A DNA stretch of 60,600 nt. Source: an uncultured Muribaculaceae bacterium (lineage in GTDB: Bacteria; Bacteroidota; Bacteroidia; Bacteroidales; Muribaculaceae). Made by a program: the position numbers and the translations under genes. A model generated the notes under the pieces. It ran no database searches and was not told where the DNA came from. It worked only from the letters and a program-made list of their open reading frames with translations. Position 1 is the stretch's first letter, and each line of letters begins with the position of its first letter. The stretch lies in assembly GCA_910583675.1 (NCBI GenBank), contig CAJTYH010000015.1:1-60600 (forward strand), read 5' to 3'. Positions 35,353 to 43,610 of this stretch are shown here, piece by piece.

Positions 35353-36001
35353 TTAAATCTTCATACCACGATTCGTGCCGTCATCAATATCACCATATTG
35401 ACCGTTGTAACCGACCCCCCCATTTTCGGTTCTGGTCAGTGCTACCACCACCTGCATCACGCAACGGCCTGATACGGGTGTTTTTCGTTGATGGATTTGC
35501 CTGCAATTTGACCGGTTGTTGTTTCTGTTTCTGACTCTGCAGACGCTCCCGCCTTTGCAGTCTTGTCAGATCGAAGCCCTGCTCGTTGAGATTGATGATG
35601 GTGTGGGTGTCGAAATTTATGGCGAAGAATACTCCGTCTTCCCCTCGAACCTTGAAGCCTTCTCCCTTAAACGCCGACCATACGCTCGGAATCTCGCGGT
35701 TTTCGAATCTGGCTATGAGCCTGTTGACGGCATCGGTATATGAATCGTTTCTCTCTGATGAGAGGGAAACAAACGAAGTATCTTCAACCTTGCCGATTTT
35801 GCACAATAGGTTGAGTTCAGCCTCAATCATCAGACCAAACTTCTTTATCCATTTGACTTTGGCATTACGTTTGAGGGCGTTCTGCATGAATTGAGGTAGG
35901 GGTTTCGACGTGCCGTTGAAATTTAGCGGACTGTAATAAAATTTTTTATGCCTTCTAACCAAATTTTGGGAAGAATCCGATGGCTTGCGCTCAACAAACA
36001 T
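35353..36001 (-). pseudogene. Relaxase (mobilization protein) C-terminal remnant with frameshift
   Basis: On the minus strand the frame from about 36001 encodes a polar protein tail (SERNDSYTDAVNRLIARFEN, then GVFFAINFDTHTIINLNEQG, then NPSTKNTRIRPLRDAGGGST). At a run of seven G (35415-35421) the frame is lost and stops at 35390. Shifted by one base it reads on as VGYNGQYGDIDDGTNRGMKI to a stop at 35353. In Bacteroidetes relaxases I recall an N-R-E-W-E-V-G...D-I-D-D ending, and the corrected frame here gives N-R-K-W-G-V-G-Y...D-I-D-D. The N-terminal nuclease domain is missing. It is therefore a broken remnant of a mobilizable element beside tRNA-Ser. The family call rests on the C-terminal pattern. 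Confidence 0.55.
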
Positions 36002-36070
36002 CCGCAAACTCCGCCATTTTTCGGCATCGAAGGAGTTTCTTAAGCGGTTTATGGAACTAAAAAATACAAA

Positions 36071-36115
36071 AACGGCACTGATAATCAAAGTTACTCGCTG
36101 ATTATCAATGCCGTT
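36071..36115 (-). terminator. Terminator of tRNA-Ser
   Basis: Arms of 17 bases (36071-36087 and 36099-36115) with one G-T pair. On the minus strand they are followed by TTTTTGTATTTTTT. It lies 6 bases after the tRNA 3' end. Confidence 0.85.
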
Positions 36116-36120
36116 GATTG

Positions 36121-36208
36121 CGGAGTGACCGAGATTCGAACTCGGGATACGCTTTTGGCGTATACACGCTTTCCAGGCGTGCCTCTTCAGCCACTCGAGC
36201 ATCACTCC
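36121..36208 (-). tRNA. tRNA-Ser (anticodon GGA)
   Basis: An 88-base tRNA with acceptor stem GGAGTGA/TCACTCC, discriminator G, D-arm, and anticodon loop CTGGAAA giving anticodon GGA (reads UCC and UCU). The long variable arm (ATACGC...GCGTAT) is typical of tRNA-Ser, and the T-arm is CGAG-TTCGAAT-CTCG. CCA is not encoded. It has its own promoter and terminator. Confidence 0.97.
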
Positions 36209-36268
36209 GAATAATGGTTGGATGTTGTGTCCGTTGTTTAGAAGACAGTCTCCCCGGTCTTCGAGGTG

Positions 36269-36300
36269 CAAAAGTAGCTCTTATTTTTGACCTGTGCAAA
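36269..36300 (-). promoter_or_regulatory. tRNA-Ser promoter
   Basis: The minus strand has TTTG (36300-36297), a 20-base spacer and TACTTTTG (36276-36269), about 60 bases before the tRNA. Confidence 0.75.
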
Positions 36301-36444
36301 TATTCGCGGCGGTTTTTGTTTAAACTGTTGATAGATTATACGGAGTGTAGAAAATTCAGTACATTTGCCGGAACATCAGTTGCGGTTGTCGGCAATCATC
36401 GGCTGTCTCGCATCATGTTTGGAACGGTTCTTTAAGGATAGCAT

Positions 36445-37401
36445 ATGGCAATGAGAATAGAAAGGGTTGACGCGCAACAATTTGACCGGTTGTTTTCAAG
36501 GGGGTGTTCGCACCTGTTCAACAGTGTGGCGTTCACTGAGTTGAACCGTGACAAATGCGACGGGCTGCATTATCTCACTTTTGGTGACACCAGATTGCGC
36601 CTGGGGCTTATATTGGGTGAGAGGGGCGTACGGTTGCTTTCGCCGTTTTCAGCGCCATTCGGGGGATTCTGCTACACCAACAGCCGGCAGCTTATAGAGG
36701 TGATAGACGAGGCTGTGGGGCTTTTGGCACAGTATTCCCGGGAAGCCGGAAAAAAAGTGGAACTGTTTCTCCCCCCTGACATTTATGCTCCCGGATTGAT
36801 GCCGAAGTTCAATTCCTCGCTGTTGAGGAACGGGAAACTGATGTATGCCGATGTAAATTATCATTATCCCCTCGGTGGCATAAATGATGCCGACTGGGAA
36901 GAGGTTGTAGCGGGAAGGATGAATTCCAAGTCGCGCATGAAGTTCAGGAAGGCGCTCCAGACCCCGTTTAATATTGAAGTCCTTGACCGAAACTGCGAGA
37001 GAGACATAGAACGCGTCTATGGGGTCATCGCATCAAACCGGACGCATAAGGGCTACCCGTTGCGCATGTCGCTGGACGACGTGAAACGCACCGCACCGGT
37101 GGCACAGGCGGAGTTCATCGTCATGAGTCTGGAGGGTGAGGATGTCGCTGCCGCGCTGGTTTATCGTGTGTCGCCCGGTATAATGCAGGTGGTATATTGG
37201 GGGGACGCTCCCGGATGGGAGCATCTGCATCCCATGCACCGTTTCGCTCCCGAGGTGATGCGTATATGCCACGGATTGGGTGCGGAGACGCTTGACATAG
37301 GCCCCTCTTCCGAGGAGGGCGTACCATCCCCGGGGCTGTGCTTCTTCAAGGAGTCCATAGGATGCATCCCGAGCCTCAAACCGAGGTTCGAGGTGGGATG
37401 A
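36445..37401 (+). CDS. GNAT-superfamily protein (FemAB/BioF2-like acyltransferase)
   Basis: A 318-residue protein starting at ATG 36445 (ATG 36451 is possible). It looks like a double-GNAT protein of the FemAB-like type: VFNSVAFTELN-like start (LFNSVAFTELNRDKCDG), SPFSAPFGGF, then SKSRMKFRKALQ in the second half, followed by AEFIVMSLEGEDVAAALVYRV and HLHPMHRFAPEVMRICHGLG. Members move acyl or aminoacyl groups; substrates vary and cannot be told here. A -7 element (TACATTTG, 36360-36367) precedes it without a clear -33. It ends 7 bases from the convergent hom gene. Confidence 0.7.
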   Translation: MAMRIERVDAQQFDRLFSRGCSHLFNSVAFTELNRDKCDGLHYLTFGDTRLRLGLILGERGVRLLSPFSAPFGGFCYTNSRQLIEVIDEAVGLLAQYSREAGKKVELFLPPDIYAPGLMPKFNSSLLRNGKLMYADVNYHYPLGGINDADWEEVVAGRMNSKSRMKFRKALQTPFNIEVLDRNCERDIERVYGVIASNRTHKGYPLRMSLDDVKRTAPVAQAEFIVMSLEGEDVAAALVYRVSPGIMQVVYWGDAPGWEHLHPMHRFAPEVMRICHGLGAETLDIGPSSEEGVPSPGLCFFKESIGCIPSLKPRFEVG

Positions 37402-37408
37402 CCGTCTG

Positions 37409-38626
37409 TCAGCGCGATACGTCGCGGTCGCTGAAGAATCGTGAGAGGTTTGCAATGAATATGTCTGGTGCGTCAAGCAGTTTCCGGCACTTGATCAGGT
37501 CGGCCAATAGGATCTCGCCTATGACATAATTGTTTTCCTCGGAGATGTACATTTCCGTGATCTTCCTGAAAGGGAGAAGTGCCGGGATGTTGGTGGTGCT
37601 GTATCGCACGTAGATGCGCAGCGTCACGTCTGTGGTATACTCAGGCCGGTCGGGATAGGCCATTTTCTTGTATTCATACCGGTAGTTGTGTCGTCTGGCC
37701 ATTATGTCGCTCAATATGGAGGACGCTGTAGGGAGACTTCCGGCTCCCTTGCCGAACATGAACTGGCGATCGTAGCATTCTCCCCGTATGACCACGCCGT
37801 TGTATTCGTCGTCCACGCTGTAGATATACTTCTCAGGCCCTACAAATTCAGGCATTACGAACATGGTGAAGGCGCTTTCGCTTACTTTTGCCACCTGAGC
37901 CACCAGTTTTATCTTCATCCCTTTCTCGCGGGCATATCGGATGTCTGCGTCGTGGATGTCCTGTATGCCGTATGTGAAGATCCGCTCCGGTGCCACGTAC
38001 TGTCCGAGCGCATGGACGGTGATTATTATGAGCTTGAACAGGGCATCCCATCCGCCGATGTCGAAAGTGGGGTCGCTTTCGGCGAATCCCAGCTTCTGGG
38101 CATGGTCAAGCGCCCGATCGTAGGTCTCCCCGTGGTCGAACACGCGTGACAGTATGTAGTTCGACGAGCCGTTGAGTATGCCTTTTACTTCAAGCAGCAG
38201 GTCGTTGTCGTAATATTCCTCGAGGTTGCGTATCACGGGGATGGAGCCGCATGATGATGCGTCGTAGAGCAGAGCCGCGTTGTGGCTTCGCTGCAGGTCT
38301 ATCAGTTCGGGTAGATGGCGTGCGAGCATGGCCTTGTTGCCGGACACCACGTCTATGCCGCGTCGCAGGGCGGTGGATACGATGTCGTATGCCGCCTCCG
38401 GATTGTCTATCACCTCCACGATTAGGTTTATGTCGGGATCTTCAAGGATATCTTCCGGCTTGTCGGTGATCATATGTGGCGGAAGCGGGATGGCACGGGG
38501 TTTCGATATGTCGCGCACGCAGATGCGCTTTATCTCGGCATGGGCGTTTTTTGCCTGTCTGAGCACGTGATAGATGCCTTGCCCTACCGTGCCGAATCCG
38601 AAGAGGCCTATTTTTATTGTATTCAT
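37409..38626 (-). CDS. hom: Homoserine dehydrogenase
   Basis: Reduces aspartate semialdehyde to homoserine with NAD(P)H, the branch point to Met and Thr. The 405-residue protein has the Rossmann motif GLFGFGTVGQG (8-18). Its core follows with VSGNKAMLA (Lys of the NAD and substrate site), LYDASSCGSIPVIRNLEEYY, ILNGSSNYILSRV and FAESDPTFDIGGWDALFKL with the catalytic Lys. A C-terminal segment of about 80 residues follows the core, as in the non-fused enzymes of Bacteroidetes. The start ATG 38626 overlaps the metX stop (ATGA), so translation is probably coupled. Third gene of the metY-metX-hom operon. Confidence 0.95.
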   Translation of the reverse strand: MNTIKIGLFGFGTVGQGIYHVLRQAKNAHAEIKRICVRDISKPRAIPLPPHMITDKPEDILEDPDINLIVEVIDNPEAAYDIVSTALRRGIDVVSGNKAMLARHLPELIDLQRSHNAALLYDASSCGSIPVIRNLEEYYDNDLLLEVKGILNGSSNYILSRVFDHGETYDRALDHAQKLGFAESDPTFDIGGWDALFKLIIITVHALGQYVAPERIFTYGIQDIHDADIRYAREKGMKIKLVAQVAKVSESAFTMFVMPEFVGPEKYIYSVDDEYNGVVIRGECYDRQFMFGKGAGSLPTASSILSDIMARRHNYRYEYKKMAYPDRPEYTTDVTLRIYVRYSTTNIPALLPFRKITEMYISEENNYVIGEILLADLIKCRKLLDAPDIFIANLSRFFSDRDVSR

Positions 38627-39654
38627 ATGTGTCGGGGATTGAAGAAATCGTTGAGTATTGAATTGAGTTGGTCGTGCTCCACCAGGAATCCGTCGTGTCC
38701 GAACGGCGAGTCGATCTCCCGGTAGGTGGCTTGAGGGAGCATGGATGCCAGTGCACGCATTTCAGCCGGGGTGAATATCATGTCGGTGGTTATGCCTATG
38801 ACCATGGCGGGGATGTCAATTGCACCTAATGCCGTGGCAATCCCTCCGCGCCCGCGTCCAACGTCGTGTGTGTCGAACGTGTCAAGGATCGTCACATAGG
38901 AATAGGCGTTGAATCGGCGGCAGAGCTTTTCCCCTTGGTATTGCTGGTAAGTACAGGCGCGATGGCATCCTTCCGGTGTGTCTGGGCGGTTCTGCTGGGT
39001 GCGGTTGTACCCCTCGCCTCCACGGTAGGTAAGCAGACCGATGGCACGCGCGGCAGCGAGGCCGGCCATGGCGGCATCCGGTCGCGGTTCGCCGTAGGTG
39101 GCGTCGGCCTTTATGGCCATGCGTTGCGTCTCGTCAATGGCGATAGTCCAAGGTGAGGCTTTCGCATCCGTGGCTATCAGGGCGATGCGGTTGAAGCGGT
39201 GTGGCTCCCGGCAGACCCATTCTATGGCTTGGAAGCCACCTACGGAGCTTCCAACGAGAGCATGGATATGATCAAGTTTGAGGTGGTCGGCAAGGAGGGA
39301 ATGCGCTCTGGCGAGGTCGCCTATCGTCAGACCTGGGAATTTGTCGTAATATGGCGTTCCTGTCTCAGGATTTACTGACAGGGGGCCTGTGGATCCGTAG
39401 CAGGAACCTATGATGTTGGCGCATACCACAAACCACTTGGACGGATCAAGGAAGCATCCCTCCTCCACGGTATGCGGCCACCAGTCTGCCACATCGCTGT
39501 TGGCTGTAAGGGCGTGGCAGACCCATATGGCGTTGTCGCGACGTTCGTTGAGTGTCCCGTAGGTATGGTAGGCGATGGTCAGGGATGGTAGTTCTCCACC
39601 TCTTTCAAGGGGGAACGGCTTGTTGTACACGTATGTTTTGGCATTGTTTCCCAT
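38623..39654 (-). CDS. metX: Homoserine O-acetyltransferase
   Basis: Activates homoserine with acetyl-CoA for methionine synthesis; an alpha/beta-hydrolase-fold enzyme. From ATG 39654 (MGNNAKTYVYNKPF) it has 343 residues. An in-frame TTG at 39675 overlapping the metY stop is the alternative start. Signature elements are NAIWVCHALTANSDVADWW, the nucleophile elbow VGSSVGG (Ser137), the catalytic Asp in GITTDMIFTP and the catalytic His in FGHDGFLVE. It produces the substrate of MetY encoded just upstream. It overlaps hom by 4 bases. Confidence 0.95.
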   Translation of the reverse strand: MGNNAKTYVYNKPFPLERGGELPSLTIAYHTYGTLNERRDNAIWVCHALTANSDVADWWPHTVEEGCFLDPSKWFVVCANIIGSCYGSTGPLSVNPETGTPYYDKFPGLTIGDLARAHSLLADHLKLDHIHALVGSSVGGFQAIEWVCREPHRFNRIALIATDAKASPWTIAIDETQRMAIKADATYGEPRPDAAMAGLAAARAIGLLTYRGGEGYNRTQQNRPDTPEGCHRACTYQQYQGEKLCRRFNAYSYVTILDTFDTHDVGRGRGGIATALGAIDIPAMVIGITTDMIFTPAEMRALASMLPQATYREIDSPFGHDGFLVEHDQLNSILNDFFNPRHI

Positions 39655-39671
39655 TTGTTCCGGTCTGATTG

Positions 39672-40970
39672 TCAATCGGTGATAAGTCCGGCCTTGGCGA
39701 ATGCCTGCTCGAAGTCGTCTATTATGTCGCGGGGATCCTCAAGACCCAACGAGACTCTCAATAGGGTAGGTGTGACCCCGGCTGCCTTCAGATCGTCCGC
39801 GCTCAGCTGCTTGTGCGTGGTGTAGGCCGGATGGGTGACAACCGTAATGGAGTCTCCGATCATGGTCATGTGCGCTGCCAGTTCGAGCGCTTCTACGAAC
39901 CGAACGGTACTGTCCGTGTCCCCTTGTAGCTCCACGTTCAGTACGGCCGAGGCACCATGGCGGAAATATTTCTCCGCGAGCCTGTGTGAGGGATGTTCCG
40001 GAAAGCCTACATATGACACTTTTTTTACCGCCCTGTGGCCACGCAGATATTCGGCCAGAATCCTTGTGGATTCCACTTGGTGTCGCACGCGCAGGGAAAG
40101 GGTCTCAAGGCCAAGCAGCATGAGGTAGCTGTCGAACGCCGACGGACAAGCACCGAGGTCGCGCAATCCGTCGACGCGGCATTTGACAATGAATGCCGAC
40201 TGGCCGAATGCTTCGTAAAAGTTCAGGCCGTGATAGCCCTCCGATGGGCCGTCTATGGCGGGATACTTACCGTTGCCCCAATTGAAGTTGCCTCCGTCCA
40301 CGATTATGCCACCCATGGCGGTGCCGTGCCCGTTGATCCATTTCGTCGCTGAGTCAACAACTATGCTTGCTCCCCAGTCGAACGGGTTGCACAGGTATCC
40401 GCCGGCTCCGAAAGTGTTGTCCACGATCAGAGGAATTCCATTGCTCTTGGCGACTTTGGCAATTTCCTCAAGATCAGCTACTCCGCAAGTGGGATTGCCC
40501 ATGCTTTCACAGAAAATCGCGCGGGTGTTCTCGTCTATAATTTCTGCGAAATCAGCCGGATCTTCCCCTTTGGCGATGCGCACCTCTATGCCAAGGCGGC
40601 GAAGGGTGTGGCGGAACTGGTTGTATGTGCCACCGTAGAGCAGCGGCGAGGCCACGATGTTTTCACCCTGGGATGCAAGTGAGGTTATTGCGATGAGGAT
40701 GGCGGACATTCCCGAGGAGAGTGCGAGCGCTCCCACCCCTCCGTAAAGTGCGGCGATGCGCTCTTCATAGGCGGTGGTGGTGGGGTTCTGCAGACGTGTA
40801 TAGATGTTGCCCGCTTCCGTTAGCTCAAAAAGCCTTGCGGCATGGTCGCAAGTGTTGAACCGGTATGCAGCCGTGGGATATATGGCTACTCCACGGGATC
40901 CCGTGTTTTCGTTCTTGTTTAGTCCCGCGTGTATCTGCCGCGTCTCGAATCTTAATTTTTTGATATTCAT
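39672..40970 (-). CDS. metY: O-acetylhomoserine sulfhydrylase (aminocarboxypropyltransferase)
   Basis: A PLP enzyme of the Cys/Met metabolism family that makes homocysteine from O-acetylhomoserine and sulfide. The 432-residue protein starts RFETRQIHAGLNKNENTGSRG. It carries YTRLQNPTTTAYEERIAALYGG, LSSGMSAI, ENIVASPLLYGGTYNQF, VDNTFGAGGY and the PLP-lysine motif VVDSATKWINGHG. The insert-bearing C-terminal half (KCRVDGLRDLGACPSAF, THPAYTTHKQL) and the length fit MetY rather than MetB or MetC. It is the first gene of metY-metX-hom, behind a 257-base leader with a Met-rich leader peptide and a long hairpin, so it is probably controlled by methionine supply. Confidence 0.96.
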   Translation of the reverse strand: MNIKKLRFETRQIHAGLNKNENTGSRGVAIYPTAAYRFNTCDHAARLFELTEAGNIYTRLQNPTTTAYEERIAALYGGVGALALSSGMSAILIAITSLASQGENIVASPLLYGGTYNQFRHTLRRLGIEVRIAKGEDPADFAEIIDENTRAIFCESMGNPTCGVADLEEIAKVAKSNGIPLIVDNTFGAGGYLCNPFDWGASIVVDSATKWINGHGTAMGGIIVDGGNFNWGNGKYPAIDGPSEGYHGLNFYEAFGQSAFIVKCRVDGLRDLGACPSAFDSYLMLLGLETLSLRVRHQVESTRILAEYLRGHRAVKKVSYVGFPEHPSHRLAEKYFRHGASAVLNVELQGDTDSTVRFVEALELAAHMTMIGDSITVVTHPAYTTHKQLSADDLKAAGVTPTLLRVSLGLEDPRDIIDDFEQAFAKAGLITD

Positions 40971-41024
40971 ATGATGATTGTATTTATAGTCTTTTAGATT
41001 AGCTCTTGGACGAATTCTTAAATG

Positions 41025-41060
41025 CGAACCGGCTCCTGAAACGTTTCAGGAGCCGGTTCG
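41025..41060 (-). terminator. Attenuator hairpin upstream of metY
   Basis: A perfect 36-base palindrome (two 18-base arms) lying between the leader peptide and metY. The minus-strand arm CCGGCTCC (41056-41049) can alternatively pair with GGAGCCGG (41102-41095) at the end of the leader ORF. It is followed by CATTTAAG rather than a T-run, so termination is likely but not certain. Confidence 0.6.
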
Positions 41061-41088
41061 TGATACATATATGTGTATGTGACAATTC

Positions 41089-41190
41089 TCACACCCGGCT
41101 CCGTCGGCTGCGCATGCACATCATCTCCATCATCGACTTGCCAAATGGCATGCCGAAGCTATGTATGGTTTGTGTGGGGCGCAGTTTCAT
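41089..41190 (-). CDS. Methionine-rich leader peptide of the metYX-hom operon
   Basis: A 33-codon frame starting at ATG 41190, 37 bases after the predicted transcription start. It begins MKLRPTQTIHSFG and then has FGKSMMEMMCMRSRRSRV: five Met codons in seven (codons 20, 21, 23, 24 and 26), with Cys at 25. The codons CGG AGC CGG of the last residues contain GGAGCCGG, complementary to the first arm of the downstream hairpin. When ribosomes stall at the Met codons this segment stays free and can open the hairpin. When they reach the stop codon they cover it and the hairpin forms. This is the logic of amino-acid attenuators, here upstream of methionine genes. Inferred from sequence; translation is not shown. 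Confidence 0.7.
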   Translation of the reverse strand: MKLRPTQTIHSFGMPFGKSMMEMMCMRSRRSRV

Positions 41191-41233
41191 TAAAAACTCG
41201 GGTGATCTTAAAATTGTCAATTTGTTTCTGTGG

Positions 41234-41264
41234 CAAAGTTAAGAATTTTATTTGTGATGGCAAA
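41234..41264 (-). promoter_or_regulatory. Promoter of the metYX-hom operon
   Basis: The minus strand has TTTG (41264-41261), a 19-base spacer and TAACTTTG (41241-41234), a consensus match. Transcription would start near 41227, giving a leader of about 257 bases before metY. Confidence 0.8.
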
Positions 41265-41466
41265 ATACTTGCCGGCGTTTTGATGTAAACATATAGGAAC
41301 CGCCTGCCGTGCAATGAGTTGCGGTTTCTTGCGTGGCAGACGGTTTTAATGGCCCTAAAAAGGGATTTTTATATCCAGTTAGTGTTATGCTCCTGAAGAT
41401 CCGGTGATGCTATAGATGCATGAACATGCAGTTCCGGGGCATAAGGCTTGATTGCTCTGCTGTTTC

Positions 41467-41970
41467 TCAGCGATAATCCTTCAGCATTTCCTGAAGGCGG
41501 CGGCGTGCAAAGAATATGCGGCTTTTGACCGTGCCTAAGGGGAGGTTCATCTTCTCGGCTATCTCGTTGTACTTATAACCGGCCACGTGCATTGAGAAGG
41601 GAATGCGATAGTCGTCGCTGAATGAGTTGATTGCAGCTGAGATCTCTCCGGCAGCGAGAGCTCCTTCGGGCGTATCCAGTCCTGACTCCTGGGGCAGGTT
41701 CAGGTGGTAGAGATCTTCGGTCTGATCTATCACCGTGGCAGAGCGCACTACCTTGCGGTAGTTGTTGATGAAAATGTTGCGCATGATAGTGAACACCCAT
41801 CCCTTGAAGTTTACGTTGTCCACATATTTGTCTTCGTTGTCAAGCGCTTTCAAGGTCGTATCCTGCAGGAGGTCGTAGGCATCGTCACGATTGGATGTCA
41901 GCATGTAGGCGAAATTCAGAAGGTTTGTCTGAAGACTGAGCAGTTTGGTTTGGAAATTCTGAGAACTCAT
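41467..41970 (-). CDS. RNA polymerase sigma factor, ECF type
   Basis: A 167-residue sigma factor from ATG 41970 (MSSQNFQTKLLSLQTNLLN); the longer frame begins in the promoter region. Region 2 (LLNFAYMLTSNRDDAYDLLQDTTLKAL..., FKGWVFTIMRNIFINNYRK) and region 4 (PFSMHVAGYKYNEIAEKMNLPLGTVKSRIFFARRRLQEML) are both present. There is no anti-sigma gene next to it, so it is not the usual FecI-type pair. Similar stand-alone sigma factors are common in Bacteroidales. Target promoters are unknown. Two stem-loops (41298-41345, 41351-41370) lie between this gene and the met promoter. Confidence 0.92.
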   Translation of the reverse strand: MSSQNFQTKLLSLQTNLLNFAYMLTSNRDDAYDLLQDTTLKALDNEDKYVDNVNFKGWVFTIMRNIFINNYRKVVRSATVIDQTEDLYHLNLPQESGLDTPEGALAAGEISAAINSFSDDYRIPFSMHVAGYKYNEIAEKMNLPLGTVKSRIFFARRRLQEMLKDYR

Positions 41971-42035
41971 AACTGGAAATATTTGATGTTGATATTTTCT
42001 TGTTTTTATTTTGTAACACATTTGTGACTACATCG

Positions 42036-42066
42036 CAAAGATACGCACAAAATTATATTCACCAAA
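42036..42066 (-). promoter_or_regulatory. Promoter of the ECF sigma factor gene
   Basis: The minus strand has TTTG (42066-42063), a 19-base spacer and TATCTTTG (42043-42036), about 66 bases before the ATG. Confidence 0.75.
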
Positions 42067-42348
42067 TTTTTTTGAAACTTTTTTTGAAAAATTTTTATAC
42101 ACCGTGTGTAATATGTTGATATATAGAATGTTAGTATTTGGATGTTTTTCATGAGAAAGAGTGCGTTTTCAATTGGCGCTATTATGGCGTGGTGATTTGA
42201 GGTGTTACAGTGTGAATAATCGCATGATGCTATAGTGTGACATGCGGTATATGTGATGTAACAAGTGTGTTGCATGAGGCACCGCGACTGTCGGCATATG
42301 CCGAAGGAAGGAAAAACAACATGGATGTTGTAAAAAATATTTCAGATA

Positions 42349-42381
42349 TTGCACATGTAAAAATTAATTCCGTATATTTGC
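42349..42381 (+). promoter_or_regulatory. ilvE promoter
   Basis: TTG (42349-42351), a 22-base spacer and TATATTTG (42374-42381). The leader of about 185 bases contains a hairpin with 12-base arms (42392-42403 and 42430-42441), a smaller one near 42467-42478 and a small ORF that ends on the ilvE start. Confidence 0.55.
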
Positions 42382-42506
42382 GAAAAATAACGCTTGAAAA
42401 AACTCCGAATAGCGCTTTTGGAAACGCCTTTTTTCAAGCGGTCGAAATAATCAGTTTAGTATCGTAGCGCAAGCGCTTCCGGTTCAAAAGCATTTCGCGG
42501 TTGAAC

Positions 42507-42575
42507 ATGCGAGAGTCAAAGGAAAACGGGGCGCCCAAGCTCATAACAACCATCTTTAACGAAATTCCAAAATGA
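42507..42575 (+). CDS. Small ORF overlapping the ilvE start
   Basis: A 22-codon frame from ATG 42507 that begins MRESKENGAPKLITTIFNE. It ends in TGA overlapping the ilvE ATG (ATGA). It has three Ile and one Leu. It could couple translation of ilvE to the leader. No terminator follows it, so it is not a standard attenuator. No homologue is known to me. Confidence 0.3.
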   Translation: MRESKENGAPKLITTIFNEIPK

Positions 42576-43600
42576 AAGAAGCCGACATTAACTGGTCTGA
42601 GATCGGGTTTGGATACATCCCCACCGACTATAATGTGCGTTGCTATTACCGTAACGGCAAATGGGGCGAGATTGAAATCTCCTCGTCGGAAACAATTGAG
42701 ATGCATATCGCAGCCACAGCTCTTCATTACGGTCAGGAGATATTCGAAGGCCTGAAGGCTTTCCGGGGAAAGGACGGAAAGGTCAGGGTGTTCCGCCCCG
42801 AGGCAAACGCGAAACGAATCCAGGACTCCGCCCGTGGAATAAAGATGGAGCCGATACCTACGGATATATTCCTCAAGATGACTGAGACGGCCATAAAGCT
42901 CAATGAGCGGTTCATCCCCCCTTATGGTTCTGGAGCCTCCTTATATATAAGGCCGCTTGAGATCGGCATGACTGCCCGTGTAGGTGTAAAGCCGGCAGAC
43001 GAGTATTGCTTCATCATCCTGGTGACCCCGGTAGGCCCCTATTTCAAGTCAGGTTTCAAGCCTACGAACATATGCATCATGCGTGAGTTTGACCGTGTGG
43101 CTCCGAAAGGCACAGGGCGGTTCAAGGTGGGGGGCAATTATGCTGCCAGCCTCGTGGCCGGTGAAAAAGCCCATGAGCTGGGGTATTCGGCAGTGCTGTA
43201 TCTTGACCCCAAAGAGAAGCGGTATCTTGATGAGTGCGGCCCGGCGAATTTCTATGCGATAAAAGACGGGAAATACATTACTCCGGCCTCGGAATCCATA
43301 TTGCCTTCCATAACCAACGAGTCGCTTATGCAGCTCGCTGAGGACATGGGCATGACGGTAGAGCGTCGCCATATCCCGGTAGAGGAGATCGCGACCTTCG
43401 AGGAAGCAGCTGCCTGTGGCACCGCTGCCGTATGTTCGCCGGTCGGTGAGATTCATGACTTGGACACAGGCGAGAAGTTCATCATCGCCAAAAACGGTGA
43501 GCCGGGCCCGGTGACCAAGCGCCTGTATGACACTCTTGGAGGGATACGTCTGGGTGAGATCGAAGACAAGCACGATTGGAACTGGGTGCTTGACATGTAA
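42572..43600 (+). CDS. ilvE: Branched-chain amino acid aminotransferase
   Basis: A PLP enzyme of fold type IV that interconverts Val, Leu and Ile with their 2-oxo acids, using glutamate or 2-oxoglutarate. The 342-residue protein shows LHYGQEIFEGLKAFRGKDG, FRPEANAKRI, GSGASLYIRPLEIG and the region with the PLP lysine (GRFKVGGNYAASL). YLDECGPANFYAI and CGTAAVCSPVGEI follow. These match the longer eukaryote-type BCAT branch. It starts at ATG 42572, overlapping the stop of a small upstream ORF. It is followed after 10 bases by an HD-domain gene. Confidence 0.95.
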   Translation: MKEADINWSEIGFGYIPTDYNVRCYYRNGKWGEIEISSSETIEMHIAATALHYGQEIFEGLKAFRGKDGKVRVFRPEANAKRIQDSARGIKMEPIPTDIFLKMTETAIKLNERFIPPYGSGASLYIRPLEIGMTARVGVKPADEYCFIILVTPVGPYFKSGFKPTNICIMREFDRVAPKGTGRFKVGGNYAASLVAGEKAHELGYSAVLYLDPKEKRYLDECGPANFYAIKDGKYITPASESILPSITNESLMQLAEDMGMTVERRHIPVEEIATFEEAAACGTAAVCSPVGEIHDLDTGEKFIIAKNGEPGPVTKRLYDTLGGIRLGEIEDKHDWNWVLDM

Positions 43601-43610
43601 TTCCGGCCAT

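Noticed and set aside
35390..36271. A single 293-residue protein from 36271
   Set aside because: The first 60 codons run through tRNA-Ser and its terminator; only the part below about 36001 is protein-like.
40971..41227. SAM riboswitch before metY
   Set aside because: I see no pattern matching SAM-I or SAM-II cores; the leader is explained by a peptide, a hairpin and an alternative pairing.
41006..41288. Plus-strand ORFs of 70-80 codons over the met leader
   Set aside because: They run antisense across the promoter, leader peptide and palindrome on the minus strand, and their sequence is not protein-like.
41298..41370. Terminators of a plus-strand gene
   Set aside because: Two hairpins, one followed by ATTTTT on the plus strand, but no plus-strand gene or promoter is seen before them; they may simply follow the sigma factor gene.
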